A stretch of 6,310 nucleotides of DNA from Akkermansiaceae bacterium (GTDB lineage: Bacteria; Verrucomicrobiota; Verrucomicrobiia; Verrucomicrobiales; Akkermansiaceae): NCBI GenBank assembly GCA_023301545.1, contig JALZUI010000042.1, positions 1-6,310 of the forward strand. Reading direction: 5' to 3'. The number at the start of each line of letters is the position of its first letter. Position 1 is the first letter of the stretch. The position numbers and the translations under genes were made by a program. Below are positions 1-6,310 of this stretch, piece by piece. The notes under the pieces are model-generated. The model had not been told where the DNA came from. It searched no databases and was given only the letters and a program-made list of their open reading frames with translations.

Positions 1-40
1 CCTCCAGAGGATTGACAATGTTAGCGGTGCGAATCTCCAT
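1..40 (-). CDS. Possible start of an unidentified protein, cut by the window edge
   Basis: On the minus strand an ATG at 40-38 opens a frame that reads MEIRTANIVNPLE and runs off the left edge without a stop. The peptide looks protein-like and has the same orientation as the glycosylase gene, so this could be the next gene of the same transcription unit, about 100 bp downstream. There is no Shine-Dalgarno sequence in front of it, but the other genes here lack one too. Thirteen codons are too few to name a family. A competing ATG 18 bases further upstream in another frame hits a stop after ten codons. The call rests only on an open frame at an edge and may be wrong. Confidence 0.3.
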   Translation of the reverse strand, partial: MEIRTANIVNPLE

Positions 41-70
41 GATTGGTGTTCATATGAAAAGATCGAATAT

Positions 71-92
71 GGTGCAATCTTTAAATTGCGCT
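71..92. other. Weak hairpin in the gap after the glycosylase gene
   Basis: GGTGCAAT and ATTGCGCT pair over about eight positions, two of them G-T wobbles, around a CTTTAA loop. The hairpin lies downstream of the minus-strand glycosylase stop, where a terminator would be expected. No T-tract follows it on either strand, so intrinsic termination is not supported. The rest of 41-139 shows no gene or recognisable site. Confidence 0.2.
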
Positions 93-139
93 TTGCGAGC
101 TGTGATACTTGTCTGCGATTAGAAAGGACCGTGTTATGG

Positions 140-970
140 CTATTTTTGGCAGTGCTCGCACCAAGCTGTTGTGCGGGTGGCAATGGTATCACGTTCGAGT
201 GGAGACTTACATTTTGGGCAAGAGCCCCCAGCTTTCCATCGATGCTGGAATAACCAGTTTTTGGGTGGAACTTCAGCAACATATCCACCAGCGGAAAATC
301 CCAAAGCTTGGGGTTTAGCTAGAGCGCTTTCGTTCTTGTCGGCTACGTATTTAATCGCGCCTTTGCAGACGGCTTTGACTTCTTTGTAGAGGTTCTCTGG
401 TGGAATCGAACCGAGGGGAGCGGCGGGGTGTGATTGCAGGCGCCAGCAGATTTCATCAGCCATCCAATTTCCAACACCGGGGAATAAGCTTTGATCGAGA
501 AGCGCTCCTTTGAGTACTTTTTTAGGACGTTTCGCTACGATTTCTTTGACCAGTGACAGGGTGAATTTACGGGAGAGGGGATCGGGTGGTAGAAGTTCCC
601 AAGGGGGCGTGCCTTCGTGCATCATGACCCGCCCAAACATTCGGTAGTCATTTAGGATGAGCGAGCAGTTTTCTAAGGTGAGGATGAGGTGGTCGTGTTT
701 TTGCGGAGCGTAGTCATGTTCCGCTCGGTAGACCTTCCCAGACATTCCGAGATGAACTTCTAGGTAAGTGGAAGTATTAAAGGTGAAGTACATGCGCTTG
801 CCGTGATGGTGGCTTCCTTCCATTAATTGACCGACTAGAGATTGCAGAGCAGGAGCGGGGAGATCACGAAAAATTCGAGCCTTTGGGTTCGTGGTTACTT
901 TCGTAACGCGCTGCCCTTCGGCTTGAGCCCAAATTCGACGAGCTAATTCTACTTCTGCTAGTTCTGGCAT
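140..970 (-). CDS. mutM: Fpg/MutM-family DNA glycosylase/AP lyase (base excision repair)
   Basis: 276 residues, the normal length for the family. Fpg enzymes remove oxidised purines such as 8-oxoguanine and formamidopyrimidines from DNA, then nick the strand by beta,delta-elimination. All key elements are visible. The N-terminal MPELAEVE supplies the catalytic Pro2 (N-terminal after Met removal) and Glu3. HHHGKRM carries the beta-hairpin Lys58. HLGMSG (Met76) and the R-M-F triad (110-112) match the residues that fill the gap left by the flipped base. The helix-two-turn-helix spans about 153-181, with LLDQ and GVGN (Asn168). The C-terminal zinc finger uses Cys251, Cys254, Cys271 and Cys274 and carries Arg266. 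The start is fixed because the catalytic proline must be residue 2. Position 5 is Ala where most Fpg have Pro. The region between the H2TH and the zinc finger (about 212-248) is divergent, so substrate choice (Fpg-like or Nei-like) is uncertain. The gene is transcribed divergently from rpoN. Confidence 0.92.
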   Translation of the reverse strand: MPELAEVELARRIWAQAEGQRVTKVTTNPKARIFRDLPAPALQSLVGQLMEGSHHHGKRMYFTFNTSTYLEVHLGMSGKVYRAEHDYAPQKHDHLILTLENCSLILNDYRMFGRVMMHEGTPPWELLPPDPLSRKFTLSLVKEIVAKRPKKVLKGALLDQSLFPGVGNWMADEICWRLQSHPAAPLGSIPPENLYKEVKAVCKGAIKYVADKNESALAKPQALGFSAGGYVAEVPPKNWLFQHRWKAGGSCPKCKSPLERDTIATRTTAWCEHCQK

Positions 971-978
971 AGACGGTA

Positions 979-1007
979 CTATTAAGCTATTTTCCAGAAT
1001 TCGCCAA
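979..1007 (-). promoter_or_regulatory. Candidate sigma-70-type promoter for the glycosylase gene
   Basis: Read on the minus strand, TTGGCG (1007-1002) and TAATAG (984-979) are separated by 17 bp. The -35 matches the consensus at four of six positions and the -10 at three of six. Transcription would begin only a few bases before the ATG at 970, giving an almost leaderless mRNA, which would fit the missing Shine-Dalgarno sequence. The matches are weak and chance is possible. Confidence 0.25.
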
Positions 1008-1034
1008 TAAGTTTATGCGTTGTATTTTTAAAGA

Positions 1035-1050
1035 TGGCATAAAAAATGCT
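1035..1050 (+). promoter_or_regulatory. Sigma-54 (-24/-12) promoter in front of rpoN
   Basis: TGGCATAAAAAATGCT matches the sigma-54 consensus TGGCAYR-N4-TTGCW at every defined position except the first T of TTGC, which is A here. The invariant GG (1036-1037) and GC (1048-1049) are exactly 10 bp apart, as required. Predicted transcription start is near 1061, leaving a leader of about 34 bases before the rpoN ATG at 1095. The site lies in the 124-bp divergent intergenic region and points at the sigma-54 gene, which suggests autoregulation. The element also contains a small inverted repeat, GCAT and ATGC around an A-run. No activator binding site was recognised upstream. The sequence match is direct; promoter activity is inferred. 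Confidence 0.6.
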
Positions 1051-1094
1051 ACTTCTGAATTGATTGAGACGAATAAACATGATACCGTCATGTA

Positions 1095-2471
1095 ATGGCA
1101 GGCCTTAACCAGAACCTTTCTCAATCTCAGACGCTCGCGCCTCAGATGCGACAGAGTTTGGATATTCTCCAGGCTGGTACTATGGATTTGCAACAGTTGG
1201 TGCAAGGGGCTCTGGAAGTGAATCCTGTTTTAGAGGACTTAACAGAATCAATGTCGATCGAGGATCTGCGAGAAGACTCAAATGATGATTCACAAGAGCG
1301 GTATGAGGATTTACGAGAGTTAGCGATTTTAGAAAATCGGTCAATGGGTAGTAGTGTTGACGCCCAGGAACGTAGGGAATACCTCATGAACTCGTTAGTC
1401 GGGTCGCAGACCTTACAGCAACATTTGGCCGAACAGCTGGAGGTTAGTATGGCAGAAGAATCTCAGCGTGAGGTGATTCGAATTCTGATCGGAGATCTCG
1501 ACCAGAGAGGGTATTTAGAGACTCCTTTATCGGAAACTGCGGCTCGTTTCGCAATTCCGCTGGAGGACGTGGAGGATGCACGTGACCGCTTGCAAAGCTT
1601 CCGACCTGCAGGGGTTGGAGCGAAGGACTTACGTGAGTGCTTGATGATTCAATTAGAGCAGAACAATCTACAGGATTCGATTGAGTACGAGATTGTGCGA
1701 ACGCACCTAGCATCTCTGGCAAAAAAGAAATTTTCACAAATTGCCAAGCAGCTTAAGTGTTCTGAGGAATCGTTGCTAGAAGCGGCGCAACGGATAGCTA
1801 AGCTAGATCCGTCCCCTGGGTCTTCCTACGATGGCACTAATAATCCTGTAGTTGTTCCAGATTTAAGGTTTCAGAGAGGTCTCTCGGGCGAATGGGAGGC
1901 TGAGTTGACTAACGAATATTTGCCTAAGGTGCGGATTAGCGATAGTTACAAATCGATGCTTTCATCAGGAGAGGCCAAGGGAGTGAAATCTTACCTGAAA
2001 GAACAAATTAGAGAGGGGCGGAACCTAATCAAAGCTCTTGATCAGCGTCAGGAGACAATTCTCGCTATAGCAGGAGAAGTTATCCCTCGTCAGATCGAGT
2101 TTTTAGAGAAAGGAATGGCACAGCTGCATCCATTGACGATGAATGAGATCGCAGATAAAATAGGAATTCACGCCACGACAGTTTCACGTGCGGTAAGTGG
2201 TAAGTATGTGGAAACTCCACATGGGGTGATCGAGTTACGTCGTTTTTTCGCTAGTGGCTATACTAAGGCTTCGGGCGAGACGGTGTCTAATACGGGGGTT
2301 CGAGAAACGATTCAAAAAATCATCGAAGGAGAAGATAAGAAAAAGCCATTATCAGACTCCGCAATTGAAAAGTTACTTAAGACTCAAGGGCTAAAAATCG
2401 CTCGCAGAACGATTGCTAAATACCGTGAGCAACTCAATATTCTACCTTCACACTTACGTAAAGGGTTTTGA
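1095..2471 (+). CDS. rpoN: RNA polymerase sigma-54 factor RpoN
   Basis: 458 residues, close to the family norm. Sigma-54 directs RNA polymerase to -24/-12 promoters and needs an AAA+ enhancer-binding protein to open DNA. Region I is glutamine- and leucine-rich (1-48: LSQSQTLAPQMRQSLDILQ, then ALEVNPVLED). Region II is short and acidic (about 49-92). The core-binding region spans roughly 93-285. A helix-turn-helix at about 346-380 contains MNEIADKIGIHATTVSRAV and TPHGVIELRRFF. The RpoN box, ARRTIAKYRE (436-445), reads the -24 element and is followed by the usual short basic tail. An in-frame stop at 1080-1082 leaves ATG 1095 as the only start that keeps region I. No Shine-Dalgarno sequence precedes it. 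A start-stop triplet pair (ATGTAA, 1090-1095) overlaps the start codon by one base. The gene lies 65 bp upstream of ispH in the same direction and has its own sigma-54-type promoter. No activator gene is in the window. Confidence 0.97.
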   Translation: MAGLNQNLSQSQTLAPQMRQSLDILQAGTMDLQQLVQGALEVNPVLEDLTESMSIEDLREDSNDDSQERYEDLRELAILENRSMGSSVDAQERREYLMNSLVGSQTLQQHLAEQLEVSMAEESQREVIRILIGDLDQRGYLETPLSETAARFAIPLEDVEDARDRLQSFRPAGVGAKDLRECLMIQLEQNNLQDSIEYEIVRTHLASLAKKKFSQIAKQLKCSEESLLEAAQRIAKLDPSPGSSYDGTNNPVVVPDLRFQRGLSGEWEAELTNEYLPKVRISDSYKSMLSSGEAKGVKSYLKEQIREGRNLIKALDQRQETILAIAGEVIPRQIEFLEKGMAQLHPLTMNEIADKIGIHATTVSRAVSGKYVETPHGVIELRRFFASGYTKASGETVSNTGVRETIQKIIEGEDKKKPLSDSAIEKLLKTQGLKIARRTIAKYREQLNILPSHLRKGF

Positions 2472-2536
2472 TTCGTGCGGGGAGTGATTGATTTGAGCCG
2501 ATTCCGTCTCTTCCCCCTTGACTGATTAAGTAGCGC

Positions 2537-3775
2537 ATGCACTGTAAATGTATGAGTGACAAGCCAGTTAAGAAGAAGCGCGTAAACGTGCGTCGCCCAG
2601 ATGTGATGGCTAAGGTGCAGGCCGAAGTAGAAGCCCACTATAGGTCTGAAGTAGTCGACCTAGTTAAGGCTCGAGGCAATCAGCTTACGATAGGCAATAC
2701 CACTGTACGCCTCGCTCAAAAATTCGGTTTTTGTTACGGAGTTGAGCGGGCGATTGATCTTGCTTACGCCTCACGTAGAGTCTTTCCTGATAACAACATT
2801 TACCTCATTGGCGAAATTATTCATAACCAAGAGGTTAATGCCCAACTGCAGAAGATGAATATCGTTTCCCTTCCTTGGAAGGAGTTGACGGATGATTATG
2901 ATCGGTTGACTGAGGATGATGTCGTTATTGTTCCAGCCTTTGGAGCACCTGTTTCCTATGTTGAAAAGATCCAAGAGCAAGGTGCGCAGATCGTAGATAC
3001 CACCTGTGGAGATGTCATGAAGGTGTGGCGTAGAGTTAAGTCATACGCTAAGGATGGAATTACTTCGATCATTCACGGTAAGGCGGGCCACGAGGAAACT
3101 CGCGCCACGGCTTCCCACGCTTTAGGCCCCGAAAAGAATGGGCAATACCTTCTTGTTCTCACCCTTGCAGATGTAGCTGTCCTTACTGATTACCTAATCA
3201 ACGGCGGATCTAAAGAGGAATTTATGACGTACTTCAGCGGTAAGACCTCTGATGGTTTTGATCCTGAGACTCACCTTGAGTTTGTCGGAGTGGCTAACCA
3301 AACCACGATGCTGAAAAGTGAGACGGAAGAAATTCAAGGATTAGTCGGAAAGGCCATTCGTGAACGCGATGGGAATACGGATAAGTTTAAGGTTTTTGAT
3401 ACGATTTGTGGAGCAACGCAGGAACGCCAAGACGCGCTCTTTGGGATGCTGAAGCGCCCGATGGATGTTCTTCTAGTTGTCGGTGGTTATAATAGTTCCA
3501 ATACTTCTCACCTCGTAGAAATTGGCGAAAAAGAGCTGCCGTCGTTCTTTATTAATAGCGCGGATTGTCTTAAATCGCTGGAGACCATCGTTCACTTTGA
3601 CCTTCACCAACAAGAGGAAGTCGAGTGTAGTTATGGTGGGATCTTGAACCGTGAAGAGCCCGTGGTGATCGGAGTGACAGCGGGTGCTTCATGCCCGAAT
3701 AACCTGATCGAAGATACAATTGTGCGCGCTTTCGAGCTCCGTGGGATTAGTCGAGACCAGGTTCTTGCTTGTTAA
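2537..3775 (+). CDS. ispH: 4-hydroxy-3-methylbut-2-enyl diphosphate reductase, long plant/cyanobacterial type
   Basis: 412 residues, compared with about 316 in E. coli. IspH (LytB) is a cytoplasmic iron-sulfur enzyme that converts HMBPP to IPP and DMAPP, the last step of the MEP isoprenoid pathway. The three cluster cysteines are Cys66 (GFCYGV), Cys157 (DTTCGD) and Cys291 (TICGATQERQ). Substrate-pocket residues are present: His96 (IIHN), His185 and the catalytic Glu187 (GHEE), NQTTM (254-258), the S-x-N motif in NSSNTSHL (319-326), and Ser385 in TAGAS. An N-terminal extension of about 50 residues and an insert at about 210-247 (LINGGSKEEFMTYF and following) mark the plant/cyanobacterial/Bacteroidota-like group. 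Start choice is open: ATG 2537 gives an odd MHCKC prefix, while in-frame ATG 2552 gives MSDKPVKKK, which looks more natural. Neither has a Shine-Dalgarno sequence. The 65-bp gap after rpoN shows no clear terminator, so read-through from rpoN is likely. Confidence 0.96.
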   Translation: MHCKCMSDKPVKKKRVNVRRPDVMAKVQAEVEAHYRSEVVDLVKARGNQLTIGNTTVRLAQKFGFCYGVERAIDLAYASRRVFPDNNIYLIGEIIHNQEVNAQLQKMNIVSLPWKELTDDYDRLTEDDVVIVPAFGAPVSYVEKIQEQGAQIVDTTCGDVMKVWRRVKSYAKDGITSIIHGKAGHEETRATASHALGPEKNGQYLLVLTLADVAVLTDYLINGGSKEEFMTYFSGKTSDGFDPETHLEFVGVANQTTMLKSETEEIQGLVGKAIRERDGNTDKFKVFDTICGATQERQDALFGMLKRPMDVLLVVGGYNSSNTSHLVEIGEKELPSFFINSADCLKSLETIVHFDLHQQEEVECSYGGILNREEPVVIGVTAGASCPNNLIEDTIVRAFELRGISRDQVLAC

Positions 3776-3829
3776 GAAGAGGCCTCGGAGTGGAATCAGA
3801 AAAACTTCCCTTAAGATCGTAAAAAAGCA

Positions 3830-3858
3830 TTGATTTAGCCCTTCCGGGCGCTCATAAG
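3830..3858 (+). promoter_or_regulatory. Candidate sigma-70-type promoter for the penicillin-binding protein gene
   Basis: TTGATT (3830-3835) and CATAAG (3853-3858) lie 17 bp apart, each matching the consensus at four of six positions. Predicted start is near 3865, immediately before the hairpin at 3867. Such a transcript would carry the hairpin at its 5' end, where it is too early to terminate. The spacer contains a small GCCC-TTCC-GGGC hairpin (3838-3849) with no T-tract. The elsewhere unexplained gap 3776-3829 shows nothing recognisable. Confidence 0.3.
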
Positions 3859-3866
3859 AGAAAAAG

Positions 3867-3891
3867 AAGCGTGCTCTACGTACGCTTTTTT
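3867..3891 (+). terminator. Intrinsic terminator-like hairpin after ispH, abutting the next start codon
   Basis: AAGCGTGC (3867-3874) pairs with GTACGCTT (3880-3887), eight pairs with one G-T wobble, around a TCTAC loop. Four further Ts follow, so six Ts run in a row from 3886. The upstream AAAAAG can extend the stem by pairing with the T-tract. It lies 92 bp after the ispH stop and is the best terminator for the rpoN-ispH unit. Its T-tract ends 8 bases before the ATG at 3900, which is unusually close and takes the place of a ribosome binding site. Confidence 0.6.
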
Positions 3892-3899
3892 AATTTGCT

Positions 3900-6310
3900 A
3901 TGGCTGATACAAAAAAAGAGAAATTTGCTTTCGTTAAACGTCACAAGAAGTGGTTTTTAGGGAGCTCAGCGCTATTATTGATTATTGGAGTGATCTTACT
4001 CTATAAAATTTATCAATACGTAGTCCCATTGTATGATCGAGCACAGACCTACGAACTCTCTCGTATCGACGAGGTTGAGGCTCCTAGTGTGATCTTAGAC
4101 CGCAACGGCTTTGAAATCGGGCGGATATATGTGGAAAACCGTAGTATGATTCCTATTGAGGAAATGCCTCAGCTCGTAATCGAATGTTTGATCGCACAAG
4201 AGGATCAGCGTTTTTGGGAGCAAAATGGTGTAGACTGGGTCGGTCTTCTTCGTGGTGTTTGGCTTAATCTTAAAGCAGGTGAAAATACCCAAGGAGCGAG
4301 TACGATGACAATGCAGCTCGCTCGTAATGTGTTTAACCTTAAGAACGAAGCCCTCGAGCGAGACGAATCTGGGATCACTCGAAAAATCGTAGAAATCTGC
4401 GTGGCTAACCGGATCGGAAAACAATTTTCGAGTAAAGCAGGGAAGAAGTATATTTTAGAGAGTTATCTTAATAGGGTCCCCTTTGGTCACGGATACTACG
4501 GTATTCGTTCGGCATCTTTGGGGTACTTTGGTAAAGAGCCTGCGGAACTGGAATGGGAAGAAGCGGCTTCGTTAGTATCGTGTATTAAGAACCCATATAA
4601 GATTTCCCCGTTACGGAACCCTGATACTAATAAGACAGCTCGAAATCACGTTTTTCGCCGTCTAAATGCTGAAGGTGTTATCACTGATGAAAAATATGAA
4701 GAGCTACGTGAGAAACCCGTAGTTACAAACCCTAGACCACTAAAGCGACAGACCTCGCATATGTATGAAAAGGTAAACCTCGCTGCGCAGAAACTCTTGG
4801 GGCCAGAAAAAATGGCAGTAGGTGGTTTCCGTATTCACACGACTATCGATTTAAATCTTCAAAACGCAGCGGAGAAATCATTACTCGCACAGCTTAATAA
4901 AATTGAAGCCCAACCAGGATACGCTCACGCGCGATATGCTGATTATAATTACAAAGATGGTCCTCCTGAGTACTTACAAGGTGGAATGTTTGTCGCCAAT
5001 CCTCAAAACGGAGAGGTCCTCGTCCATATTGGAGGGCGTGACTTTAACCATACTCAGTACGATTTCGTTGAGTCAGCTAAACGTCCCGCTGCAACTGGCG
5101 TGTTGCCGTTTCTCTATGCCTATGCAATCGAGGAAGGATACACCGCTGCTAGTATCCTAAATGATACGCCTCTAGATAACCGTCTAGTAATGATCGGTGG
5201 TCGTGAAGGGATTCTTGGCGAATGGGGGAGCGAAAGCTTGGCTCCAGAATATGAAGGGGAAATCTCTCTTCGTACCGCCCTTCAAAAATCGAAGGTGTCC
5301 GCCAGTATTCGCCTTGGCCGTGAGCTGGGGATTCAGAATTATGCAGAATTCGGTGCGAAGTACGAATTTGATTTCCCTGAGACCGATGATTTACTCACGC
5401 GAGACCTCTTAGGCTGGAATCCGATTTCGATCGTTGAAGGAACGCGCGCATATACCTCATTGGTAAATGATGGCAAAATGATCAATGAGTTTACTTACAT
5501 TGACCGTATAGAAGACCCTAAGGGACTTCTCGTCTATATTCAGCCAGGAGTAGAAAGCAGTGATAACTTTACCCAAGTAATTAAGCCCAGTACGGCGTAT
5601 CAGATTTATGATATCCTTAGCGACGGGCTCAGAAGTGAAGGCAATTTGGCGCAAGCTGCGAGCAAGCTAATCCAGGATGGGTTCACGGGTGGGGCTAAGA
5701 CTGGAACTCCTTACAACTTTACTGATGCATGGGCTTTCGCCTTTGATAAAAATATTGTCTGTACAACTTGGTTAGGTTTCCAGAAAGGGAATAACGGAGC
5801 GATCACCGCCAACGGTTTTGCAAAAGATTTAGCCTTTCCAATTGTTGCTGAGACGCTCTCAAACTTTGATCCGGGCTCGAAACGGCTAGTTGTAGATGTT
5901 CCTAACGAAGTCGAGGCAAAAGAGATTTGTAGTGTTTCTGGGCTGTTAGCCACTCGCTACTGTTTTGGTAGTAATGCTGACGGGGCTGAAGAGAAGGTGT
6001 TCTCAACTAAGGTTACTGAGCACTTTGAAAAAGGTCATGGACCTACAGGCCTCTGTTCCGTGCATATGGGATTAAAAGAGGGTGTTAACTTTGGTGATAA
6101 ATTCGCGCCGACTGAAGGAGAAAGCGCTGCTCGACCAGTGCTGAAATTGGCCTCGATTAAACCGAGAACGAGTTCTGTTGTAGGTGGCGATCCATACGGG
6201 GCTGTTAGCAATGCGCAAGCCGAGGAGAAACAAGAAGACCTCCCTGAAGACTATGCCTCTAGCCTCCTGATTCTTAACGATGTTGTTCCTGGTGAAAAAG
6301 AAGCGAAAAT
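3900..6310 (+). CDS. Class A penicillin-binding protein: GT51 glycosyltransferase with degenerate transpeptidase domain (3' end missing)
   Basis: 803 complete codons are visible and the frame is still open at the edge. A short basic cytoplasmic N-terminus precedes one membrane segment (about 19-38); the rest should be periplasmic. The GT51 domain (about 65-265) polymerises lipid II into glycan chains and is complete: motif 1 EDQRF (Glu101, with Gln108 in place of the usual His), motif 2 QGASTMTMQLARN (131-143), motif 3 RKIVE (Glu165) and motif 4 ILESYLNRVPFG (185-196). The transpeptidase-like domain spans about 360-655. Aligning AKRPAATGVLPFLY with the usual AKRQPGSxFKPFxY puts Thr399 and Leu402 where the nucleophile Ser and the Lys of SxxK belong. 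SxN reads SKV (464-466). KTGT (600-603) is intact. No other SxxK occurs in the domain. Residues 675-720 (CSVSGLLA, then GLCSVH) resemble the cysteine-containing C-terminal stretch of other class A PBPs; the tail beyond 740 is charged and unrecognised. An upstream in-frame TAA at 3891 fixes the start. Peptide cross-linking by this protein is inferred to be absent. Confidence 0.9.
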   Translation, partial: MADTKKEKFAFVKRHKKWFLGSSALLLIIGVILLYKIYQYVVPLYDRAQTYELSRIDEVEAPSVILDRNGFEIGRIYVENRSMIPIEEMPQLVIECLIAQEDQRFWEQNGVDWVGLLRGVWLNLKAGENTQGASTMTMQLARNVFNLKNEALERDESGITRKIVEICVANRIGKQFSSKAGKKYILESYLNRVPFGHGYYGIRSASLGYFGKEPAELEWEEAASLVSCIKNPYKISPLRNPDTNKTARNHVFRRLNAEGVITDEKYEELREKPVVTNPRPLKRQTSHMYEKVNLAAQKLLGPEKMAVGGFRIHTTIDLNLQNAAEKSLLAQLNKIEAQPGYAHARYADYNYKDGPPEYLQGGMFVANPQNGEVLVHIGGRDFNHTQYDFVESAKRPAATGVLPFLYAYAIEEGYTAASILNDTPLDNRLVMIGGREGILGEWGSESLAPEYEGEISLRTALQKSKVSASIRLGRELGIQNYAEFGAKYEFDFPETDDLLTRDLLGWNPISIVEGTRAYTSLVNDGKMINEFTYIDRIEDPKGLLVYIQPGVESSDNFTQVIKPSTAYQIYDILSDGLRSEGNLAQAASKLIQDGFTGGAKTGTPYNFTDAWAFAFDKNIVCTTWLGFQKGNNGAITANGFAKDLAFPIVAETLSNFDPGSKRLVVDVPNEVEAKEICSVSGLLATRYCFGSNADGAEEKVFSTKVTEHFEKGHGPTGLCSVHMGLKEGVNFGDKFAPTEGESAARPVLKLASIKPRTSSVVGGDPYGAVSNAQAEEKQEDLPEDYASSLLILNDVVPGEKEAK

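Noticed and set aside
109..389. Plus-strand open frames opposite the glycosylase 3' end
   Set aside because: They are antisense to the zinc finger and H2TH coding sequence, which is unmistakable on the minus strand.
1444..1737. Minus-strand open frame within rpoN
   Set aside because: It is antisense to the sigma-54 core-binding region, low in recognisable protein character, and has no start context.
2472..2536. Possible terminator between rpoN and ispH (GGGGA paired with TCCCC)
   Set aside because: The arms are about 25 bases apart and no T-tract follows, so a stable terminator is not supported.
3838..3849. GCCC-TTCC-GGGC mini-hairpin as a second terminator
   Set aside because: It has only four base pairs and no T-run on the plus strand; on the minus strand the T-run is about 12 bases away.
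4095..4424. Minus-strand open frame of 109 codons inside the PBP gene
   Set aside because: It lies wholly opposite the conserved GT51 motifs and encodes nothing recognisable; it is a shadow of the real gene.
4903..5412. Two plus-strand open frames (4903-5160 and 5197-5412) overlapping the degenerate transpeptidase region
   Set aside because: I considered whether a frameshift explained the missing SxxK. The main frame aligns to the class A pattern on both sides and across the site, and the alternative frames show no PBP motifs.

Overview
The window holds four housekeeping-type genes from a bacterium of moderate, mid-40s percent GC (estimated by eye). It also has the first codons of a possible fifth gene at the left edge. 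From left to right these are a Fpg/MutM-family DNA glycosylase on the minus strand, then rpoN (sigma-54), ispH (last step of the MEP isoprenoid pathway) and a class A penicillin-binding protein on the plus strand. The last gene runs off the right edge. No mobile element, CRISPR array, tRNA or rRNA is visible.

The organism is diderm-like: it makes peptidoglycan, uses sigma-54 and uses the MEP pathway. The long IspH of the plant/cyanobacterial type, the MPELAEVE variant of Fpg and the lack of Shine-Dalgarno sequences together suggest the Verrucomicrobiota (Opitutae-like). This is an inference from protein character, not a database match.

Layout: 1-40 is a possible partial minus-strand CDS, and 41-139 is non-coding with one weak hairpin. 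140-970 is mutM (minus). 971-1094 is a divergent intergenic region with a near-consensus sigma-54 (-24/-12) promoter pointing at rpoN. 1095-2471 is rpoN. It is followed after 65 bp by ispH (2537-3775), with no convincing terminator between them, so the two may be co-transcribed. 3776-3899 holds a candidate sigma-70 promoter and an intrinsic-terminator-like hairpin whose T-tract ends 8 bp before the start codon of the penicillin-binding protein gene (3900 to the edge).

Two points deserve attention. First, the class A PBP has a complete glycosyltransferase (GT51) domain. In its transpeptidase domain the SxxK nucleophile motif reads T-G-V-L and the SxN motif reads S-K-V, while the KTG box is intact. 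It therefore looks like a peptidoglycan polymerase carrying a pseudo-transpeptidase. Second, rpoN appears to be driven by a promoter of the type its own product recognises, which implies autoregulation.
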